Source: Nitrospirota bacterium
Lineage (GTDB): Bacteria > Nitrospirota > Thermodesulfovibrionia > Thermodesulfovibrionales > JdFR-88
Direction of reading: 5' to 3'
DNA length: 64,000 nt
NCBI GenBank assembly: GCA_014874185.1
Contig: JACWAF010000005.1
Span: 1 to 64,000 of the forward strand
This document shows positions 62,760-64,000 of the stretch, in pieces. The number at the start of each line of letters is the position of its first letter. Position 1 is the first letter of the stretch. Position numbers and translations under genes: made by a program. A model generated the notes under the pieces. The model saw only the letters and a program-made list of their open reading frames with translations, made no database searches and was not told the origin of the DNA.

Positions 62760-63986
62760 ATGAGACCACGCAAGACGGTTCTGAAAACGCTCTTCCTTAT
62801 TCTGATGGCGATTTGCCTTGGCGCGGGCACATCCTGGGCCGTAATAGGCAGCTGCGATTCCCCGGCCCGCATAATGCCGCTTGGCGACTCGATCACGCAG
62901 GGCGTTCAGGTCGACAACACGCCTGATTCGCTTCTGGTCGGCTATAGGCAGCCCTTGTATCTTTCTCTTACGCAGAATAACCGGCACAAAGTCGATTTCG
63001 TAGGCTCTTTGCAGAACGGGTGTTCGGCCACCCCGTATTTCGATTGCGCCCATGAGGGACACCCTGGCTTTTTGAGCGGCCAGATTGCCCAGAACGTATA
63101 CAGCTGGCTGCAGTTGAACCCGGCGGATATCGTTCTTCTGCATATAGGCACCAACGACCTTATGGTCAAACCGGCCGGTGAGGATTACCTCTCCGCTGAC
63201 AATATCTCGAAGATACTGGACGAGATATACCGCTATAACCCGAAGATACTGGTCGTGCTTGCCCAGATAATCAATTGGCAGACCTATAACCCCGATGTAG
63301 CCACTTTCAACCAGAACATCGCGGATATGGCTCTGGCCAGGATACAGAACGGCGACGATCTGATCCTCGTGAATATGGAAAATGCGCTCAGTTATCCGGA
63401 TGACATGGCCAGTCTGCTCCATCCCGACCAGACCGGCTATAAAAAGATGGCGCAGGTATGGTTCAATGCGCTGGACAATGTCCTTCCGTTCTGCGGGAAT
63501 GAACCGCCCACGAAGCCGCAGCTGGTCGCGCCGGAAGACAACCAGACCGGCGTGGGCAAAAACGTCACCTTCGAATGGAACAGGTCAACCGACCCCGATG
63601 GCGGCAAAGTCAATTACAGCCTTTACTATTGCGAAAGCCCTGATTTCGCGAACTGCCCCCCATTGAACATAACCGCACAGCAGGCGCGTCTCCGGAACAC
63701 GAAGGGCTATGGTGCAGGCCTGCTGTTATTGGCGGCCGTTCTGGCTTTTCGGGCAAGGCGCAAAAAGAGGCTGGCCCTGCTTGTGTTCATCCCGCTCATC
63801 ACGGGCTTGTTGTTGGTCTCCTGCAGCGGGGGAGGGGGGACCGCTCAGACCCAGCCGCCCCCATTTGACGGGCTCTCCTATACGGCTGGCCTCAATCCGG
63901 GCACGACTTATTACTGGAAGGTGGCGGCCGTTGATTCAAACGGCGCGTCTTCGGAAAGCGGCGTCTGGTCTTTCAAGACGAAATAA
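62760..63986 (+). CDS. SGNH/GDSL hydrolase with FN3 domain split by a hydrophobic insert
   Basis: 408-aa exported protein. A signal peptide covers about 1-27. The SGNH hydrolase has GDSIT (Ser44), GTNDL and the closing DQTGY with the His in LLHPDQ. A fibronectin type III-like domain starts near residue 249, breaks off near 312 and resumes near 368 to end YYWKVAAVDSNGASSES. Between the halves (316-365) lie a hydrophobic segment, RARRKKR, a second hydrophobic segment ending LLVSC (Cys355) and a Gly-rich linker. AGGAGG precedes the ATG. It may trim or deacetylate surface glycan. Confidence 0.85.
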   Translation: MRPRKTVLKTLFLILMAICLGAGTSWAVIGSCDSPARIMPLGDSITQGVQVDNTPDSLLVGYRQPLYLSLTQNNRHKVDFVGSLQNGCSATPYFDCAHEGHPGFLSGQIAQNVYSWLQLNPADIVLLHIGTNDLMVKPAGEDYLSADNISKILDEIYRYNPKILVVLAQIINWQTYNPDVATFNQNIADMALARIQNGDDLILVNMENALSYPDDMASLLHPDQTGYKKMAQVWFNALDNVLPFCGNEPPTKPQLVAPEDNQTGVGKNVTFEWNRSTDPDGGKVNYSLYYCESPDFANCPPLNITAQQARLRNTKGYGAGLLLLAAVLAFRARRKKRLALLVFIPLITGLLLVSCSGGGGTAQTQPPPFDGLSYTAGLNPGTTYYWKVAAVDSNGASSESGVWSFKTK

Positions 63987-64000
63987 ACAAGCTCACAAGG

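Overview
The window reads as chromosomal DNA from an anaerobic, GC-rich Gram-negative bacterium. A Nitrospirota (Thermodesulfovibrio-like) or Desulfobacterota-like lineage fits best. The evidence is orphan 2-oxoacid:ferredoxin oxidoreductase subunits, a Tat-exported split-Soret-type cytochrome, a futalosine-type UbiA prenyltransferase, TolC, an ABC-dependent polysaccharide system and many NtrC/sigma-54 regulators. The lineage is inference. No rRNA, tRNA, CRISPR array or insertion sequence was seen. GTG and TTG starts are common, and several genes have a -10 box so close to the start codon that their mRNAs may be leaderless.

Layout. 470-7885 (minus) is a housekeeping operon: yebC-like, DUF502, glmU, glmS, pcrA/uvrD, gatC, panD. 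7886-8398 is non-coding and full of short G/C palindromes of a dispersed family. 8399-18790 holds an NtrC regulator divergent from a run of ppx, a diguanylate cyclase, korB, korC, an acetyltransferase, purN and hicB, with the remains of hicA after it. Then come a universal stress protein, a small exported protein, the split-Soret-like cytochrome, rsmD, coaD and a DMT transporter. 18787-29473 has tolC, queE, a DHH-CBS-CCA nucleotidyltransferase, dapB, a small-gene operon with yacG and apbE, and a compact uvrA. 29577-31451 has a DUF1573 gene whose conserved cysteine codon is TGA (probable selenocysteine), a UbiA prenyltransferase and a HAMP protein. 31749-37956 is a signalling block: a GAF-GGDEF protein, an NtrC regulator and a PAS-GAF-GGDEF-EAL protein.

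38048-63986 is a large cell-surface polysaccharide locus. galE and a second glmS supply UDP-sugars. A sensor kinase precedes a NusG-like antiterminator gene that sits behind a good sigma-54 promoter. The first unit follows: UDP-sugar dehydrogenase, a small membrane protein, an aminotransferase, a phosphoglycosyl transferase, a FlaA1/CapD-type dehydratase, an NtrC regulator and a degenerate receiver. A second sigma-54 promoter opens the next unit: CDP-glucose synthesis and a branched or modified deoxysugar set, then Wzm/Wzt export, a methyltransferase, a PIG-L deacetylase, a glycosyltransferase and an SGNH hydrolase.

The most interesting system is in this locus. The FlaA1-type dehydratase (46345-48423) carries, between its nucleotide-binding and SDR domains, a complete MshEN c-di-GMP-binding module (two 24-residue motifs with a 5-residue spacer). 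Three diguanylate cyclases lie in the same window, two of them near the locus. Together with the NtrC/sigma-54 pair, a NusG paralogue and a 26-nt ops-like element repeated at both units, this suggests a polysaccharide pathway controlled at initiation, elongation and enzyme level, with c-di-GMP acting directly on a precursor enzyme. The second notable item is the DUF1573 protein with an in-frame TGA and an adjacent SECIS-like hairpin.
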